Positions 1 through 7,904 of a stretch of 47,360 bases of DNA are shown here, piece after piece (within the stretch, counting starts at the first letter, position 1; each line of letters opens with the position of its first letter). A program made the position numbers and the translations under genes. The notes under the pieces were generated by a model. The model was not told the DNA's origin. It did no database searches and saw nothing but the letters and a program-made list of their open reading frames with translations. Origin of the DNA: a virus; IMG/VR virus record IMGVR_UViG_3300050015_000398, positions 1-47,360 of that record, one strand, 5' to 3'.

Positions 1-158
1 TGCTGGATTTGTTCATCGGATCCGGAACAACGCTGGTCGCAGCGCACCAACTAAAGCGGAACGTTTACGGAATGGAACTCGACGAAAAATACTGTCAGGT
101 TGTGTTAGACCGCTTTAGGAAACTGGAGCCGGAATGCGAGATAAATAAAATTAATTAA
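1..158 (+). CDS. ParB-like/DNA methyltransferase fusion, 3' end (continues from the right end of the window)
   Basis: The reading frame is open from base 3 to a TAA at 156-158 and encodes the last ~52 residues of an adenine/cytosine-N4 type DNA methyltransferase. It begins with the SAM-binding motif I, DLFIGSGTT (F-x-G-x-G), and then has the usual GMELDEKYC helix found at the end of beta-class enzymes. Bases 1-28 repeat 47333-47360, and the frame joins exactly to the gene starting at 46156, giving a 444-residue protein across the junction. The terminase small subunit follows 19 bp later, as is common in Bacteroidetes phages, where ParB-MTase genes sit beside terS. Confidence 0.88.
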   Translation, partial: LDLFIGSGTTLVAAHQLKRNVYGMELDEKYCQVVLDRFRKLEPECEINKIN

Positions 159-177
159 CAAACGAAATAAAAACGAT

Positions 178-621
178 ATGCCATTTCAAAAAGGATATAA
201 AGGCGGTCAACTTTTCACACCGGAACATCAACCGAAAAAGAACGGACGCAAACCAGCGCTTTATAAGCAATTGGCCGCCATGGTTGGGAAACAAGTAAAC
301 CTCACACTTTCCAAAGATGACTTTGTAAAAATCCAGCACTGGCTCCTGGAACGAACCAAAGCAGAACTGAAGGATATCATAAGAGATCCGCAGACTCCAA
401 TATTTATGAGCAGTTTAATAGCCGCCATCATTGGAGACATGAATAGTGGAAGTTATGCCACCGTAGAACGAACATACGACCGATTATTTGGCCGCGCCGT
501 TCAACCAATCGAAGCAACGGTAGAACGAACATACAACCTCGAAGGATTGAGTGAAGATGAGATAATGGAGATAGGCGAAATATTGACTAAAACAACGGTC
601 AAAAATGATAAGTCAGTATAA
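178..621 (+). CDS. terS: terminase small subunit
   Basis: A 147-residue protein just upstream of the large terminase and overlapping its start by 17 bp. The N-terminus (GGQLFTPEHQPKKNGRKPAL) resembles the basic DUF5681-type start seen on many phage small terminases. The remainder is predicted helical, with an acidic C-terminal helix (LSEDEIMEIGEIL). The expected role is recognition of the packaging site and loading of the large subunit. The assignment rests on position, size and the N-terminal pattern; no HTH can be placed with certainty. Confidence 0.75.
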   Translation: MPFQKGYKGGQLFTPEHQPKKNGRKPALYKQLAAMVGKQVNLTLSKDDFVKIQHWLLERTKAELKDIIRDPQTPIFMSSLIAAIIGDMNSGSYATVERTYDRLFGRAVQPIEATVERTYNLEGLSEDEIMEIGEILTKTTVKNDKSV

Positions 622-2092
622 AATATCACAAATCATCCATGACGAAAAATTTAAAATCGCATACGAGAAAGAACGCTGCAAGCGGTCATTCTTTTACTTT
701 TTACAGACATTCTGGGATTTGATAATAAAAGAGCCGCCGATTTATAACTGGCACATCGAATACTTATGCAGCGAACTCCAGATATTATCAGAATCGATTA
801 TTAAAAGAGAGAAAAAACCGTATGACTTAATTATAAACATCCCTCCAGGGACTACAAAATCAACAATAACTACAATCATGTATCCGGCCTGGCTTTGGAT
901 TAAAGATCCATCAATTAGAATTATCACAAATTCATACAGCATGAATCTGTCGATAGAACATGCCACCAAAAGCCGCGACATTATAATTTCAGAACAATAC
1001 CGCCGATTATTTCCATACGTTCAGATACGCCGCGACATGTCGCAAAAAACCAGCTACGAAAATACATTGACCGGAGCCAGATACACCACTTCGACAGGAG
1101 GAACGATCACCGGAAAGCATGCCCACATTATCATCAATGATGATCCGCTCAACCCTGGCCAAAGTACCAGCGCATTAGAAATCTATGCGGCAAATGAGCA
1201 CACAAAAACACTATCAACCAGGAAGGTCAACAAAGCAAATACTCCGACCATTTTAATCATGCAACGGCTGCATGAGAATGACGTTACCGGATATATCCTC
1301 GACAAAAAAGGGCAATCAATAAAGCACATAAACTTACCAGCCGAAATAAGTGAAACGATTAAACCAATCGAACTCAAAGAAAAATACATTAATGGCAAAC
1401 TGGATCCGATAAGATTATCGGACGCGGTGCTTGATGAGGCACGAATAGACCTCGGATCCCGCGCTTATGCCGGCCAATATGAGCAGGAACCGCAAGAAGA
1501 CGGCGGAAATATTATCAAATACGATTGGTTTAAAACAATCACACCGGATGACTTTATTAAAATGCAGGGAAACGTTCAATCCACAGTAACTTTCTTTTGC
1601 GATACAGCTTATACGAACCAGACATGGAACGATCCAACCGGAATCATCGCGACAACAAAACTCGGAAATGATCTTTATATCATCCACGCCAAAAAGGTAA
1701 ATTATAAATTCCCTGACCTTATCCGATTTATGCCGGAATATGTTATAGAACATGGATACACGAATGAAAGCGCAATAAGAATCGAACCAAAAGCAAACGG
1801 ACTGTCAGTTATTGACCAGCTCCAGGAAACAACACATCTGAACATTACCAAGACGCCAACACCAACTGAAGACAAAGAAACAAGACTGAATGCCGCATCG
1901 CCAAGCGTCGAATGCGGACGCGTTATCCTTGTGGCAGGGCAATGGAATGAAGAATTTATAACCGAAATCTGCGGATTCCCAAATAAGACACACGACGAAT
2001 ACGTGGATCTTCTTTGTTATGCAGTTCAGCATCACCTGAAGCCTAATAGCGCCAAAATAGATTTATCAACATTATACAAAAACTTATATTAA
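605..2092 (+). CDS. terL: terminase large subunit
   Basis: A 495-residue packaging ATPase/nuclease of normal length. The Walker A-like loop is at residues 80-88 (PPGTTKST) and the Walker B strand at 175-180 (IIINDD, acidic pair). The C-terminal RNase H-like nuclease starts at FFCDTAY (Asp333), continues through RIEPKANG near 396-403 and ends with an acidic DEYVDLL motif near residue 466. The linker SRAYAGQYEQEPQEDGG is typical of terminases. It would translocate DNA into the prohead at the portal vertex and cut the concatemer. It overlaps terS and is 3 bp before portal. Confidence 0.95.
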   Translation: MISQYKISQIIHDEKFKIAYEKERCKRSFFYFLQTFWDLIIKEPPIYNWHIEYLCSELQILSESIIKREKKPYDLIINIPPGTTKSTITTIMYPAWLWIKDPSIRIITNSYSMNLSIEHATKSRDIIISEQYRRLFPYVQIRRDMSQKTSYENTLTGARYTTSTGGTITGKHAHIIINDDPLNPGQSTSALEIYAANEHTKTLSTRKVNKANTPTILIMQRLHENDVTGYILDKKGQSIKHINLPAEISETIKPIELKEKYINGKLDPIRLSDAVLDEARIDLGSRAYAGQYEQEPQEDGGNIIKYDWFKTITPDDFIKMQGNVQSTVTFFCDTAYTNQTWNDPTGIIATTKLGNDLYIIHAKKVNYKFPDLIRFMPEYVIEHGYTNESAIRIEPKANGLSVIDQLQETTHLNITKTPTPTEDKETRLNAASPSVECGRVILVAGQWNEEFITEICGFPNKTHDEYVDLLCYAVQHHLKPNSAKIDLSTLYKNLY

Positions 2093-2095
2093 GAT

Positions 2096-3490
2096 ATGAA
2101 AACAATCGAACAAATAATGGCTCCAGGCCGCAATGCCGGAGAAATAATAACAGACCTGAAACTGACAACGGTAGTAACGAAAGGATGGTCTGAACTGAAA
2201 AAGGAATACGAACCAAAATATCATCCGGTAATGACAGACCAAAAATACCTCGATGAGACAGACGAAGGCGGAATCACAAAAGTAACCAGAATTACAATCG
2301 GACTCCAAAAACTGGCGGTCAAACGAATGACTCAACTCATGTTCGGAATTCCGGTCAAAAGAATATACACTCCGGAAAATGATACCCAGAAAGAAATCGC
2401 CAAACTTATCGAAGCAATCTATGAACGGAACCGGATCGATACCATTAATTTGGATCGCGGAAAATACATGTTTGCATCTTGCGAAAGTTGCACAATCTGG
2501 TATGCCCAGGAAGAAAAAAACAACATCTACGGAATGCCCAGCAACATCAAAATACGTTGTAAAAGTTATTCACCAATGCACGGAGACTTATTGTACCCAC
2601 TATTTGATGAATTCGACGACCTCATCGCTTTGAGTTTTGAATATGTCCGAAAGGAAGGCACGGAACAAAATACGTACTTCGACACCTATACAAAAGACCT
2701 TCATATCGGCTGGAAAATAAGCGGATCTGATTACAGCGAAGTAGTCAATGAAACACATAAACTTGGAAAAATACCAGGAGTTTATATTCACCGACACGAA
2801 CCAATCTGGGAAGACACCAGCAACCAGGTCTATGAGATTGAATGGACGCTGAGCCGGAATGGAAACTATATCCGCAAAAATGCAAAGCCGTTATTTGTTG
2901 TCTTTGCAGACCAGGCCGTAAATACCGGAGCCGAGGCCAAAGCGGATCCCAATGCGACAAAAGCAGTATTTCAATTCCCTGCAAACGGAAAAGCACAATA
3001 TGTGACATGGGAAAGCGCAAATGAAAGTATTAAATTACAGATTGAAAACTTGTACCGTTCGTTCTTTACTCAGATTCAGATACCGGACATGAGCTTCGAC
3101 CAAATGAAAACCACCCCAATGAGTGGAGAGGCCAGGAAAATGATGTTTATCGACGCACAATTGAAAGTACTGGAAGAAAGCGGACGCTGGCTCGAATTGC
3201 TGGATAGAGAGGTAAATATTATCAAAGCATTTGTGAAGACTATCATACCAGGGAAGGATGACGATGTCGACGGTTTGAAAGTGGAAACAATTATAACACC
3301 TTTCAAAATCTCTGACGAAACCGAAACAATAAAGAATATCGCGGCTGCCACTGGCGGACTTGCAATCGTGAGCCAGATTGAAGGCATCCGAACACTCGGC
3401 TGGTCTGAAGATCCGGAAAAAACACTGCGGGAAATTAATGATCAACAAAAGGCCAGCCAAATGACGAACTTATTTAATCCAACGGTTTAA
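2096..3490 (+). CDS. portal protein
   Basis: A 464-residue protein directly after terL, matching the SPP1 gp6-like portal family in length and position. Visible traits are an N-terminal region with ITKVTRITIGLQKLAVKR followed by MFGIPVKR, a central beta-rich wing, and the helical stretch LYRSFFTQIQIPDMSFDQMK...MSGEARKMMFIDAQLKV typical of this family. It forms the dodecameric ring at the capsid vertex that binds terminase, connectors and the MuF protein. It starts 3 bp after the terL stop. Confidence 0.88.
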   Translation: MKTIEQIMAPGRNAGEIITDLKLTTVVTKGWSELKKEYEPKYHPVMTDQKYLDETDEGGITKVTRITIGLQKLAVKRMTQLMFGIPVKRIYTPENDTQKEIAKLIEAIYERNRIDTINLDRGKYMFASCESCTIWYAQEEKNNIYGMPSNIKIRCKSYSPMHGDLLYPLFDEFDDLIALSFEYVRKEGTEQNTYFDTYTKDLHIGWKISGSDYSEVVNETHKLGKIPGVYIHRHEPIWEDTSNQVYEIEWTLSRNGNYIRKNAKPLFVVFADQAVNTGAEAKADPNATKAVFQFPANGKAQYVTWESANESIKLQIENLYRSFFTQIQIPDMSFDQMKTTPMSGEARKMMFIDAQLKVLEESGRWLELLDREVNIIKAFVKTIIPGKDDDVDGLKVETIITPFKISDETETIKNIAAATGGLAIVSQIEGIRTLGWSEDPEKTLREINDQQKASQMTNLFNPTV

Positions 3491-3503
3491 AACAGAATAA
3501 ACA

Positions 3504-5204
3504 TTGACACCTTTAGAGTGGGAAATCCAGCATAAACTAAGGATCGAACAATATGCAAAACAGATCGATGCCATTTTTAATAAAGCCGTAGTGGAAGCAA
3601 CCAGTATCGGCCAACTTTTCAATGCTGCTGATTTGTTAAGCAAACCCTTTGAGTTTTCCGATTACCCACAAACTAAAGACCGGATCGATAAGCTCATGAA
3701 TAAAATGAATTCAGAGATTAACGCCACCGTTGTCAATGGGGTATCTGCTGAATGGGAAGATAGCAATTATAAAAATGACCAAATAGCGCAAAAAATACTC
3801 GGATACAAACCAGACGAAATCCCCTCCGGAAACTTTCAAAAATATTTCAACAACAATGACCAGGCACGCGAAGCATTCTTAAAACGTGCGGATTACGGAA
3901 TGAACCTCAGCGACCGCGTCTGGAACTACACAAATTCATTCAAAAAAGAAATCGAACTTGGACTGGACGTCGGAATACGATTAGGAATCTCCGCCTCCGA
4001 AATGGCCGGAGATTTAAAACAATACCTAAAATACCCCGATAAACTATTCAGGCGAGTAAGAGATGAACATGGAGATCTTCAACTCTCCAAAGCCGCCGCC
4101 GCCTTCCATCCAGGACAGGGTGTTTACAGATCAAGTTACAAAAATGCGCTTCGGCTCACTCGCACTGAAACTAACATGGCCTACCGCGCGGCAGATCACG
4201 AACGCATGCAACAATGGGATTTTATCGTCGGATTTGAAGTTCATGTATCAAACTCACATGTGATTGAAGACATCTGCGACGACCTGGAAGGAGCCTACCC
4301 GAAAGACTTTGTATTCAGTGGTTGGCATGCGCAATGCATGTGCTGGACTACGACCATCCTGAAAACACCGGAAGAAATCGACGCGGACATGCAGAAAATC
4401 ATGGACGGCGAACCAGTCGACGCGAACAGTGTTAATGAAGTAAAAGACATACCGGACAACTTCAAACAATGGGCTGCAGATAACGAACAACGCATCGCCA
4501 CGGCCAAAAATATGCCGTATTTCATAAAGGACAATTTCAATGGAAATGACGTGAATAAATGGTTTATTCAACCAAACGAAATCCCAAAAATTAATCCACT
4601 TTTTAAGAATTTTACATCTGAATTAAATAAGGATGTTCTATTTAGGGGAGATATAAGGGATAAAGGAAATATTTTCACAAGTGCATCTAATATGATGGAT
4701 TACAAATTAGACGGAGATATAAAAAATAAAGCAGGATTTCATTGGTTTACATCCGAAAAATCGTATGCTGAAAAATATGCAACTGAACAAATGTCAACAA
4801 AAAGAGGATTAATAGAAAAACAAATACTGACGGAAATTCAAACAGGCAAAATTGAAATTCTTGACTTTACTAAAATGAATTTAACTGACGAGGTTAATTT
4901 TATGAAAAATTTATATGACAGTGGATTAAACGAATTAATGCATAAACAAGGATTGTTACCACTACTAAAAGAAGGTGAAATAATTTCAAAAAAAGAACTT
5001 GAGAAATTATTAGGTCGCCCGATTATCGGTTCTATTTTGCCACAAGGAGCTCAATTTTCTGATAGAGATATGGGAGTTAAATTTTTTAAATGGTTAAAGG
5101 ATAATGGTTTTGGTGGGTATAAATTTAAAGAATATCAATGGGGTGATGAGATAGGTCTTTTATCAGAAAAATACTTCAAAATAACAAGCAGAAAATATTA
5201 TTAA
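3504..5204 (+). CDS. MuF-like minor head protein with a C-terminal ADP-ribosyltransferase-like toxin domain
   Basis: A 566-residue protein with a TTG start, 13 bp after portal. Residues about 1-340 are a phage Mu gpF-like head morphogenesis domain: the helix LRLTRTETNMAYRAADHERM (~216-235) and the Cys/His-containing GWHAQCMCW (~273-281). From about residue 350 the protein changes character. VLFRGDIRDKGNIFTS (~378-393) and FHWFTSEKSYAEKYA (~413-427) look like the beginning of an ART/DUF3990-like toxin fold (hydrophobic-YRG, then T/S-x-D/E...A..YA). The DNA also becomes clearly A+T-rich after about 4570, unlike the first part. MuF-toxin fusions are known from other phages; the exact catalytic type here is inference. 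Confidence 0.8.
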   Translation: MTPLEWEIQHKLRIEQYAKQIDAIFNKAVVEATSIGQLFNAADLLSKPFEFSDYPQTKDRIDKLMNKMNSEINATVVNGVSAEWEDSNYKNDQIAQKILGYKPDEIPSGNFQKYFNNNDQAREAFLKRADYGMNLSDRVWNYTNSFKKEIELGLDVGIRLGISASEMAGDLKQYLKYPDKLFRRVRDEHGDLQLSKAAAAFHPGQGVYRSSYKNALRLTRTETNMAYRAADHERMQQWDFIVGFEVHVSNSHVIEDICDDLEGAYPKDFVFSGWHAQCMCWTTTILKTPEEIDADMQKIMDGEPVDANSVNEVKDIPDNFKQWAADNEQRIATAKNMPYFIKDNFNGNDVNKWFIQPNEIPKINPLFKNFTSELNKDVLFRGDIRDKGNIFTSASNMMDYKLDGDIKNKAGFHWFTSEKSYAEKYATEQMSTKRGLIEKQILTEIQTGKIEILDFTKMNLTDEVNFMKNLYDSGLNELMHKQGLLPLLKEGEIISKKELEKLLGRPIIGSILPQGAQFSDRDMGVKFFKWLKDNGFGGYKFKEYQWGDEIGLLSEKYFKITSRKYY

Positions 5205-5283
5205 AAAAACAGAGGATAGAGTTAATTAAAGAAAAAAGAGACAGATTATTAAAGGTTTTAAAAAGTTGGATTAAATAAATAGA

Positions 5284-5314
5284 AAAAAAAAGACAGCGTA
5301 AAACTGTCTTTTTT
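5284..5314. terminator. bidirectional Rho-independent terminator
   Basis: A perfect stem AAAAGACAG (5288-5296) / CTGTCTTTT (5304-5312) with a 7-nt loop is flanked by an A-tract on the left and T-tract on the right, so it can work on both strands. It lies between the end of the rightward packaging operon (5204) and the end of the leftward small-gene operon (5343), separating the two convergent units. Confidence 0.85.
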
Positions 5315-5342
5315 CATTAAAAGAGTAACGGTTCTTTATTTT

Positions 5343-5600
5343 TCATTTTAAATGCCCTCCCCGATTAGTTTTTTTTCTGATTAATTCATGACACGAAATA
5401 GAACACTTGAACCCATGCCAGACCGCGCCAGGACTGGATAGGTTCTTATTCCAAAGGTTCTCAATTTTACAGCCGACGGTTTCGGCATTGAATACGTCGT
5501 AGATAGCAGCCAGGGATCCAAAGAAATACTCCAGCTGCCCATCAGAGCGCGGTGCCGGTTTGAACACCACGCGGTAGAAATTTACTTTATTATTTTCCAT
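5343..5600 (-). CDS. conserved-looking hypothetical protein, 85 aa
   Basis: The function is not recognised. The frame is open further upstream, but the ATG at 5598-5600 is preferred. It lies ~30 nt downstream of a good minus-strand promoter (5631-5661), and the residues upstream are encoded by promoter and repeat DNA. The protein starts MENNKVNFYRVVFKPAP, has a centre GSLAAIYDVFNAETVGCKIENLW and two cysteines near the end (FKCSISCHEL), followed by a basic tail. It is the last gene of the leftward block before the terminator. Confidence 0.6.
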   Translation of the reverse strand: MENNKVNFYRVVFKPAPRSDGQLEYFFGSLAAIYDVFNAETVGCKIENLWNKNLSSPGAVWHGFKCSISCHELIRKKTNRGGHLK

Positions 5601-5630
5601 TTTAATACGATTTAATAAGTAAAACAAATA

Positions 5631-5661
5631 CAAAGGTACGAAAAAATAATGAGATATGCAA
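5631..5661 (-). promoter_or_regulatory. Bacteroidetes-type promoter (-7 TACCTTTG, -33 TTG)
   Basis: On the minus strand TACCTTTG (complement of 5631-5638) matches TAnnTTTG exactly. A TTG (complement of 5659-5661) lies 20 bp upstream, the expected spacing for Bacteroidetes sigma-ABfr promoters. It points into the 85-residue gene at 5343-5600. Confidence 0.75.
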
Positions 5662-5682
5662 GTCCGCAGATAAAACCATACC

Positions 5683-5727
5683 GGACAACGCGGACATTTG
5701 ACCGGACAACATAGGACAACGCGGACA
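5683..5727. repeat. phased direct repeats GGACAAC upstream of a promoter
   Basis: GGACAAC occurs at 5683-5689, 5704-5710 and 5714-5720. The outer two copies extend to GGACAACGCGGACA (5683-5696 and 5714-5727). Starts are 21 and 10 bp apart, about two and one helical turns, so all copies face the same side of the helix. They sit 22-66 bp upstream of the -33 element of the leftward promoter. A regulator binding array is a reasonable guess. Confidence 0.5.
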
Positions 5728-5814
5728 CTATTCATTCATTGATTCATCATCCAGGACATCGGTCAACTTGCCAAACAACCGGATAATAAACATCCGATAT
5801 TGAGTATCGGCCAT
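5728..5814 (-). CDS. small hypothetical protein, 28 aa
   Basis: ATG at 5812-5814 and TAG at 5728-5730 encode MADTQYRMFIIRLFGKLTDV followed by an acidic tail. The start codon is 3 nt after the stop of the upstream minus-strand gene (5818-6090), so translational coupling is likely. No known family is recognised. The evidence is coupling and a compact frame only. Confidence 0.4.
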   Translation of the reverse strand: MADTQYRMFIIRLFGKLTDVLDDESMNE

Positions 5815-5817
5815 CAA

Positions 5818-6090
5818 TTAAACTGCATATCGCATGAGCCAGAAATTTGAATCATTGCCAGCCGCCGGAAAATTGATAGTCATACGAGGGAACTCCAGCA
5901 TTGGAACGCGGTCGGAATTTAAAGCAATATGAAATGATTGGATATTTCCATAACCGGAACGCGTCATTTTAAACTGAACCCGATCATCCGTAACCGTGAC
6001 GAACCAATTGTCGCCAAAATTGTCCTGAGCAAATTTTGTGGACTCATTTGAGAGAGCCGAGAGAGCGAGATAATAAGCGTTTGTTTTCAT
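5818..6090 (-). CDS. hypothetical protein, 90 aa
   Basis: Starts MKTNAYYLALSALSNE at an ATG 33 bp from the divergent promoter for the gene at 6144. The sequence alternates hydrophobic and polar residues (NWFVTVTDDRVQFKMTRSGYG, then PRMTINFPAAG), suggesting a small beta-rich cytoplasmic protein. There is no signal peptide, membrane segment or recognised motif. It is first in a short leftward unit with the 28-residue ORF. Confidence 0.6.
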   Translation of the reverse strand: MKTNAYYLALSALSNESTKFAQDNFGDNWFVTVTDDRVQFKMTRSGYGNIQSFHIALNSDRVPMLEFPRMTINFPAAGNDSNFWLMRYAV

Positions 6091-6122
6091 GATATAAATT
6101 ATTTTATTAAATAGAAAATTAT

Positions 6123-6130
6123 TACATTTG
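6123..6130 (+). promoter_or_regulatory. -7 element TACATTTG for the gene at 6144
   Basis: TACATTTG matches TAnnTTTG exactly and lies 13 bp before the ATG at 6144, giving a very short leader. The -33 region is A+T-rich without a clear TTG. Confidence 0.55.
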
Positions 6131-6143
6131 CAAAAAAAAATAG

Positions 6144-6371
6144 ATGAAAGACCGTTTTATAGTTCAAAAATCAGAATTGAAACCAAATCACTGGGTTTGT
6201 ACGGATAGAGAAAACTTAATAGTCTGTACATTTGAAAATCATAAATTCAATGAAACCCAGAAATTTGATATTTTAGAAAGTTTTGATCCTAATAATTACA
6301 TGCAGATGGCACGAATAATGCGAGAATTCGGAGATTACCTTTCAGAATTTCATTATAAAAAAGTATTTTGA
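6144..6371 (+). CDS. hypothetical protein, 75 aa
   Basis: The only rightward gene inside the leftward island. It encodes MKDRFIVQKSELKPNHWVCT... and ends in an aromatic/basic tail (YLSEFHYKKVF). It has its own TACATTTG promoter. Its last 19 bp overlap the 3' end of the convergent gene 6353-6667. Base composition is A+T-rich. No family recognised. Confidence 0.6.
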   Translation: MKDRFIVQKSELKPNHWVCTDRENLIVCTFENHKFNETQKFDILESFDPNNYMQMARIMREFGDYLSEFHYKKVF

Positions 6372-6667
6372 CTTCTTCTCTTTTCGTTGACTATATGAAT
6401 AAAGTTATGATTTACTTTTTCATTTAACGAATAAGCCGAAATTACTAAAGCATGAGCGTTTTTTTCTTCAAATGTTGAAAACAGTTCAAAATGATTCATA
6501 CAGAAATCATGCTGCTCTTTAGTGGGAACAAAATCTTTATCTTTCCAGTTGTCATAAAGCATTTTTTTAACTTTCCGTTGGTCATAAGCCCTTTGTTCTT
6601 CAGGGTCTTTCATTCTTTCAGCAAATTCCCTGCGTTGTGATGCCGATGGTTTCCATTTGTAGCTCAT
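6353..6667 (-). CDS. hypothetical protein, 104 aa, charged and helical
   Basis: The ATG at 6665-6667 (MSYKWKPSASQRREFAERMK) is preferred over an in-frame GTG 18 nt upstream. The N-terminal third is highly charged and helical (REFAERMKDPEEQRAYDQRK). The centre has KEQHDFCMNHFELFSTFEEKN. No catalytic motif is visible. Its 3' end overlaps the convergent gene at 6144-6371 by 19 bp. Confidence 0.55.
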   Translation of the reverse strand: MSYKWKPSASQRREFAERMKDPEEQRAYDQRKVKKMLYDNWKDKDFVPTKEQHDFCMNHFELFSTFEEKNAHALVISAYSLNEKVNHNFIHIVNEKRRSQNTFL

Positions 6668-6713
6668 AATATATTCCGGTTCCACGCGAGAGCCACCGGA
6701 TAAGCATAGGTTA

Positions 6714-6956
6714 TTATTTTACAGTTATTGAGTCGTCGATTTCAGTATAAGGGTGCTCCATGATAGCAGACCAAATGGCCTCGGTCATTTCAGATCCATA
6801 ATTGATACCATCAACCCAGGCGCGAGCAATCTCGCGAGTGGATCCGTTCATTTTCATAAGGAACTTTTCAACATAGAAATCAACCTCGCCCTGGTTGATT
6901 GAAGGAACGGAAACCGGAACCTTGCGTCCGGAACGATTAAAAGCGGTAGTTTTCAT
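6714..6956 (-). CDS. hypothetical protein, 80 aa
   Basis: Starts MKTTAFNRSGRKVPVSVPSI and continues with a helical, acidic segment (EVDFYVEKFLMKMNG, then EMTEAIWSAIMEHPY). It is probably a small soluble regulatory or accessory protein; no family recognised. A TACCTTTG box lies 56 bp upstream of the ATG. Confidence 0.6.
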   Translation of the reverse strand: MKTTAFNRSGRKVPVSVPSINQGEVDFYVEKFLMKMNGSTREIARAWVDGINYGSEMTEAIWSAIMEHPYTEIDDSITVK

Positions 6957-7011
6957 AAGATAGATTTTTTAAGTTTAAGAAAAGCGAACCATTTACGCGC
7001 TTCTCATAGAA

Positions 7012-7019
7012 CAAAGGTA
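7012..7019 (-). promoter_or_regulatory. -7 element TACCTTTG for the leftward gene 6714-6956
   Basis: The complement of 7012-7019 is TACCTTTG, identical to the -7 box at 5631-5638. The -33 region has no well-placed TTG. The leader to the ATG at 6956 is about 50 nt. Confidence 0.55.
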
Positions 7020-7122
7020 CGTTTTTATATTCAATAGTCAGCATTATAAGTGCTTTATTTTCAGCGAATTAAGTTAAACTAATCTAACGAATGATAACAA
7101 AAATAGCATCCGGAGCGACCGT

Positions 7123-7707
7123 CTATACGTAAATTAAACTTGTGTTGTTTTTACAATTCCCCGATAATTTGCTTCTTAATGTACCTTTGTTCATGCCCAG
7201 AGCATTAGCAGCTTCTTTCACTCCAAAGTAAACAATTCCTGTTTTGGTGTCTAAAATTCGTTTTCGATGTACCAAAGACAATTTCTGCCGCGTTGCTTCC
7301 GAAACAATTTTACCTTTAGCTGATAAAGACATTTTTAAACGACTTTCATCTGAAAATTGCCTCCCTTTATTTGCAATTGATATTTTTAACCGCGAATCTT
7401 CGGCCAACTGACGACATTTGTCTTTATCTTTGGTTAACGATAAATTCATCCCTTGCTTACCAATACATTCAAATAAATCTTGATAATACCTCTCTTGAGT
7501 GTTAAGTTCAGAAACATCACAAGTTGTAATAATTTCAAATTTATGTTTTTCGACTCCGTATTCTATAAATGAGAGGTATAGTCGCGGTTGGTACTTACAA
7601 CTTAACTTTTGATACTCTTCCCATCTTCGTTCAATATTGACACTTTGACCAATATAAATTTTTCCACTTGGACTTGTGATTTTATAAATTCCGATTATCT
7701 CTTTCAT
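7123..7707 (-). CDS. GIY-YIG homing endonuclease with NUMOD-type DNA-binding repeats
   Basis: A 194-residue protein with GIYKITSPSGKIYIGQS at residues 6-22 (the GIY and YIG strands) and the catalytic-type arginine in NIERRW just after. The middle carries three related short helical repeats (DSRLKISIANKGR, ESRLKMSLSAKGK, ATRQKLSLVHRKR), the NUMOD3-like module. The C-terminus has an HTH-like motif (GVKEAANALGMNKGTLRSKL) as in NUMOD1. It would cut DNA site-specifically to spread its own gene. It is free-standing at the outer end of the leftward island, next to the capsid operon promoter. Confidence 0.92.
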   Translation of the reverse strand: MKEIIGIYKITSPSGKIYIGQSVNIERRWEEYQKLSCKYQPRLYLSFIEYGVEKHKFEIITTCDVSELNTQERYYQDLFECIGKQGMNLSLTKDKDKCRQLAEDSRLKISIANKGRQFSDESRLKMSLSAKGKIVSEATRQKLSLVHRKRILDTKTGIVYFGVKEAANALGMNKGTLRSKLSGNCKNNTSLIYV

Positions 7708-7720
7708 ATTATTTTAAAAA

Positions 7721-7821
7721 GCAAGACGCCCACAAAATCGAGTAGTAGAGAATACTGTCATTCGCAAGCGTCTTATTAAATTCTTTTTATCGGTCTCTAC
7801 TCCGATGTCAAACCTTTTGAC
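7721..7821 (-). ncRNA. candidate structured leader RNA with kissing loops, upstream of the GIY-YIG gene
   Basis: Read on the minus strand there are three stems. (1) GTCAAA / TTTGAC, 6 bp, 3-nt loop (7807-7821). (2) ATCGG / CCGAT, 5 bp, 8-nt loop AGTAGAGA (7789-7806). (3) AAGACGC / GCGTCTT, 7 bp, closing a 38-nt loop (7723-7774). The 8-nt loop of stem 2 is perfectly complementary to TCTCTACT inside the loop of stem 3 (7744-7751), so a kissing or pseudoknot contact is possible. A T-run follows stem 3, 14-18 nt before the ATG. No known family was recognised; a cis-regulatory leader or intron relic are alternatives. Confidence 0.5.
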
Positions 7822-7904
7822 GAACAAAAATAGTGAATTCTATTCAATACCACAAATTATATAACACTTATCTTCAAAATATTAAGATAAATAAATCTAA
7901 AATA

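Noticed and set aside
1-28. Physical direct terminal repeat of the virion DNA
   Set aside because: 28 bp is too short, and a gene runs through in frame; an assembly overlap of a circular map explains it better.
5180-5278. Open stretch after the MuF-toxin gene (ILLKKQRIELIKEKRDRLLK) as an immunity gene
   Set aside because: It has no start codon, is in a different frame and very short; it may be a trace of a former end of the gene.
5601-5735. Longer N-terminus for the 85-aa minus-strand gene
   Set aside because: The extension is encoded by promoter and repeat DNA and is Cys-rich noise; the ATG at 5600 lies just after the promoter.
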